A stretch of 64,000 nt of DNA from Verrucomicrobia subdivision 3 bacterium UBA693. GTDB taxonomy: Bacteria > Verrucomicrobiota > Verrucomicrobiia > Limisphaerales > UBA8199. The position numbers and the translations under genes are program-made. The stretch's first letter is position 1; each line of letters starts with the position of its first letter. Below are positions 61,394-64,000 of this stretch, piece by piece. The notes under the pieces are model-generated. The model did no database searches and was not told the DNA's origin. It was given only the letters and a program-made list of their open reading frames with translations. The DNA lies in assembly GCA_002298785.1 (NCBI GenBank), contig DBMR01000046.1, positions 158,420 through 222,419 of the forward strand. The letters are read 5' to 3'.

Positions 61394-63124
61394 ATGTCTG
61401 CCATGTACAAAACCATCGAAGCCCGCCTCCAGGAAGCGGTCCGCGGCGTCCTGCCCGATGCGGACGTCTCGAGTGTCCTGGTGCGACCCTGCGCCGATCC
61501 CAAATTCGGCGATTACCAATCCAACGCTCTCATGGGCCTCGCCAAGGCGCGCAAACTTAACCCGCGCCAGCTCGCCACCGACGTCGCCGCTCGGCTCAAT
61601 CTCACCGATCTTTGTGAACGCGTGGAAATCGCGGGCGCCGGCTTTTTGAATTTCCACCTCAAGCGGGCGGCCGTGGAAGCTGCGCTGAGCGAGGCCGCCA
61701 CCAGCGGAAATCTGTTTTTCGAAAAATCCGCCCACCCGCGCACCGTGGTCGTGGATTTCAGTTCCCCCAACGTCGCCAAATCCATGCACGTGGGCCACAT
61801 CCGGTCCACCATCCTCGGCGATTCCCTCGCGCGCACCCTCCGGTTGCTCGGCCACCGCGTCGTCACCGATAATCACATCGGCGATTGGGGCACCCAGTTC
61901 GGCAAATTGTTGGTGGGCTGGAAACAGCACCTCGACCCCGCCGCCCTCCAGGCCGATCCCATCGCCGAGATGGAACGACTTTATAAACTCGTTAATCAAC
62001 TCTCCGAAGCCGACCCCGCCGTGCTCGAGACCGCCCGCCAGGAACTCGTCAAGCTCCAGCGCGGCGACGAGGAAAACCTCCGGCTCTGGCGCGAGATGAT
62101 CGCCCTTTCCCAGGTGCAGTTCGACACCGTTTACGGCCGCCTGGGTGTGAAGTTCGATGTCACCCTCGGCGAAAGCTTCTACAATTCCCGGCTGCAGGAT
62201 CTGGTGCGCGAGCTGCGCGACCGGAACCTCGCCGTCGAAAGCGACGGCGCCATCGTGGTGTTCTTCGAGGATATCCCCGCCCTCAAGGCCCATCCCGCCC
62301 TGGTCCAGAAGAGCGACGGCGCCGCCAACTACACCACCACCGATCTCGCCACTCTGGCCTATCGCCTCGAAACCTGGCAGCCCGATGAAATCGTTTACGT
62401 GACCGATGGCCGCCAGCAGCTCCATTTCCAGCAGATCTTCGCCGCCTTCCGCAAATGGCAACCCGCCGCGCGGATGCGCCTCGCCCACGTCTGGTTCGGC
62501 TCCATCCTCGGCGAGGACGGCAAACCCTTCAAAACCCGCTCCGGCGAAACCATCAAGCTGTCCGACCTGCTCGATGAAGCCCAGGAGCGCGCCCTCAAAA
62601 CCGTTACGGAAAAAAATCCGGACCTCCCGGAAGCCGAACGGCGCGAGATTGCCCGCGTCATCGGCCTGGGCGCGGTGAAATACTCCGATCTCCTGCCCAA
62701 TCGGCAAAGCGATTACGTGTTCAGTTGGGACAAGATGCTCGCCTTGAATGGCAACACCGCGCCGTATCTCCAGTACGCCTACGCGCGCATTCGCAGCATC
62801 TTCCGCAAAGCCAGCCTGGATTCCCAAACCCAGGACCCCACCGTGCGCATCCGGCTGGAAGCCCCGCCGGAAGTGGCGCTCGCCCGCCACCTGTTGAACT
62901 TCGGGGTGATCCTCGAAGCCGTGGCCGAGGAGTATCGCCCTAATTTCCTCTGCAATTACCTCTACGAACTCGCGGGGCATTTCACCGCGTTTTACGAGAA
63001 TTGCCCAGTGCTGAAGGCCGAGGCCGAATCCCGCGCCAGCCGCCTCGCGTTGTGCGACCTCACCGCCCGCGTGCTCCGGCAGGGGCTCGAGGTCCTGGGC
63101 ATCGAAACCCTCGAACAAATGTAA
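61394..63124 (+). CDS. argS: Arginyl-tRNA synthetase
   Basis: 576 residues. N-terminal additional domain (about 1-110), class I signature HVGHIRSTILGDSLART near residue 135, DNHIGDWGTQFGKLLVGWK, the KMSKS-equivalent FKTRSGETIKLSDLLDEA, and the anticodon-binding domain ending LEVLGIETLEQM with the usual terminal Met. It charges tRNA-Arg. Full length. ATG 61394 or 61403 may be the start. Confidence 0.96.
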   Translation: MSAMYKTIEARLQEAVRGVLPDADVSSVLVRPCADPKFGDYQSNALMGLAKARKLNPRQLATDVAARLNLTDLCERVEIAGAGFLNFHLKRAAVEAALSEAATSGNLFFEKSAHPRTVVVDFSSPNVAKSMHVGHIRSTILGDSLARTLRLLGHRVVTDNHIGDWGTQFGKLLVGWKQHLDPAALQADPIAEMERLYKLVNQLSEADPAVLETARQELVKLQRGDEENLRLWREMIALSQVQFDTVYGRLGVKFDVTLGESFYNSRLQDLVRELRDRNLAVESDGAIVVFFEDIPALKAHPALVQKSDGAANYTTTDLATLAYRLETWQPDEIVYVTDGRQQLHFQQIFAAFRKWQPAARMRLAHVWFGSILGEDGKPFKTRSGETIKLSDLLDEAQERALKTVTEKNPDLPEAERREIARVIGLGAVKYSDLLPNRQSDYVFSWDKMLALNGNTAPYLQYAYARIRSIFRKASLDSQTQDPTVRIRLEAPPEVALARHLLNFGVILEAVAEEYRPNFLCNYLYELAGHFTAFYENCPVLKAEAESRASRLALCDLTARVLRQGLEVLGIETLEQM

Positions 63125-63191
63125 CCCCGCGCGCGGCGCCGGCCTTCGGCCGGTGACCGCCCGGGCCGATCACCCCGGCTGGATCTCTGCC

Positions 63192-63881
63192 TCAAGGCAG
63201 CGGCTGCAGGCGCACGTTGCGAAACTGAATCTCGCCCCCTTCCGACTGCAGCCCCACCGGGCCGCCCCGCAGCTCGCTCGTGTGCGCCGAGTTCACGAAC
63301 TGGCCGTTCATGCGCACGGTCAGTTCCCCGCCGTCCACCGTGAACTCTACCCGGTTCCATTGCCCGGCCGGATTTTCATGCCCCTCCGCGCGCGCCACCC
63401 CGTTCAATTCCCCGGCCACTTCCAAATTCGCCGCAAACCGCACCCGATTGGTCAGGTCATCCATCGACTTCACCTTCAGACCATGAAACCCATACAGGTC
63501 CCCCGCATTCCCGTGTTTGAGCTGGCATTCGATCGTCCGCGGGAGTGCCTCCGGCTCGCCGCTAATCCGCGCAAACAGGCCGCTGTTCCCCGGTGTCTTG
63601 CCCTCCGGCCAACGGTATTCCACGCTCAACACGAAATTCGTAAACTGCCGCTCCGTATAAAGGTAGCCCATCGGCTCGCCGGAACAGACCATGACTCCGT
63701 CGCGCACCGACCAGGTGTTCTCCAGTTTTCCCCCGCCTTTCGCAAACGCTTTCCAACCGGCAAAATCCCGGCCATTGAAAAGCGTGAGCCGCGGCGCCGC
63801 CGCTGGCCCCGTGGCGCACGACCCCAGCCCCAGCATCAACCCCACCCCGACCATTATTACCGACAAATAAGCGCGTTTCAT
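63192..63881 (-). CDS. DUF1080 (3-keto-disaccharide hydrolase-like) lipoprotein
   Basis: 229 residues. Lipobox LMLGLGSCATG anchors the mature protein. The concanavalin-like DUF1080 fold shows LTLFNGRDFAGWKAF, GVMVCSGEPMGYLYTERQF, NSGLFARISGEPEALPRTIE and the closing GPVGLQSEGGEIQFRNVRL. Related enzymes hydrolyse 3-keto-glycosides made by Gfo/Idh/MocA oxidases, which fits the oxidoreductase 6 kb away. Convergent with argS. The last 119 bp of the window hold no visible gene. Confidence 0.92.
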   Translation of the reverse strand: MKRAYLSVIMVGVGLMLGLGSCATGPAAAPRLTLFNGRDFAGWKAFAKGGGKLENTWSVRDGVMVCSGEPMGYLYTERQFTNFVLSVEYRWPEGKTPGNSGLFARISGEPEALPRTIECQLKHGNAGDLYGFHGLKVKSMDDLTNRVRFAANLEVAGELNGVARAEGHENPAGQWNRVEFTVDGGELTVRMNGQFVNSAHTSELRGGPVGLQSEGGEIQFRNVRLQPLP

Positions 63882-64000
63882 GCCGTCACCTTACGCGAGC
63901 GACTTGCCCGTCTGCCAGCAAAAAGACCGCGCCACCCTCGAGGTTTGGTGTCCCGGCTCAGCTTTGGCAGTTGCAATTTGTTTGGTGTCCACGCTTTAGC

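Noticed and set aside
61388..63118. 576-codon open frame antisense to argS
   Set aside because: It mirrors argS almost end to end; the Gly/Glu/Ala-rich translation is typical of antisense to a GC-rich gene.
1..64000. CRISPR arrays, insertion-sequence transposases, prophage genes, integron integrase
   Set aside because: I looked for regularly spaced short repeats and for transposase, integrase or phage motifs in the translations and saw none.

Overview
The window looks like a chromosomal segment of a free-living Verrucomicrobiota bacterium, probably of the Pedosphaera/Limisphaera type. The pointers are a ~51-residue strongly basic protein of the Chlamydiae/Verrucomicrobia kind, a PEP-CTERM protein, large LamG/Ig-like exported proteins, DUF1080, ThuA and Tat-exported Gfo/Idh/MocA proteins, high GC, and weak Shine-Dalgarno sequences. 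Identifications come from reading motifs by eye; no database was searched.

Layout. 0-1 kb: end of an rRNA pseudouridine synthase, the small basic protein, tRNA-His. 1-10 kb: a giant LamG/Ig protein, an exported protein with an apparent frameshift, a TSUP permease, an alpha/beta hydrolase, a radical SAM protein. 10-15.3 kb: arabinan/arabinoside degradation (GH51 and GH127) next to the deleted remnant of a XylR-type regulator. 16.3-19.3 kb: an unusual two-gene unit, a membrane protein with a TIR/deoxyribosyltransferase-like head and an alpha-toroid tail, overlapped by a cytochrome c lipoprotein. 20.3-24.5 kb: quinol-type nitric oxide reductase behind an FNR/DNR-like box, then a hybrid histidine kinase. 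24.7-32.4 kb: FtsK, a DpnI-type methyl-directed restriction enzyme, an OmlA/BamE-like lipoprotein, an LptF/G permease, a GAF histidine kinase.

32.4-39.2 kb: a six-gene leftward operon encoding a tetraheme cytochrome, a four-cluster ferredoxin, an NrfD-type membrane subunit, an octaheme hydroxylamine-oxidoreductase-family cytochrome, an unknown protein and a porin. It is preceded by a perfect TTGAT-N4-ATCAA box. With the NO reductase it looks like an anaerobic nitrogen-oxide regulon.

39.4-47.7 kb: origin-proximal housekeeping. It has pgi, then mnmG carrying two perfect parS sites inside its reading frame, a candidate structured RNA plus terminator, a sulfite-oxidase-like protein and cysteine desulfurase pair, and dnaN behind a cluster of DnaA boxes.

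50.2-55.5 kb: the most striking region. Nine small leftward genes, mostly hypothetical and exported or membrane, are separated by imperfect palindromes with the anatomy of integron attC sites (AAC/GTT ends, 3-5 nt unpaired spacers, two extrahelical bases on one strand). A 180-bp element at ~92% identity occurs twice among them. No integrase is in the window, so this is a cassette array lacking an integrase (CALIN) or part of a larger integron. REP-like palindromes lie at both ends.

56-64 kb: carbohydrate-related exported proteins (Gfo/Idh/MocA, ThuA-TIM fusion, HEAT repeats), an M50-like membrane protease, a PTS EIIA protein, argS and a DUF1080 lipoprotein.
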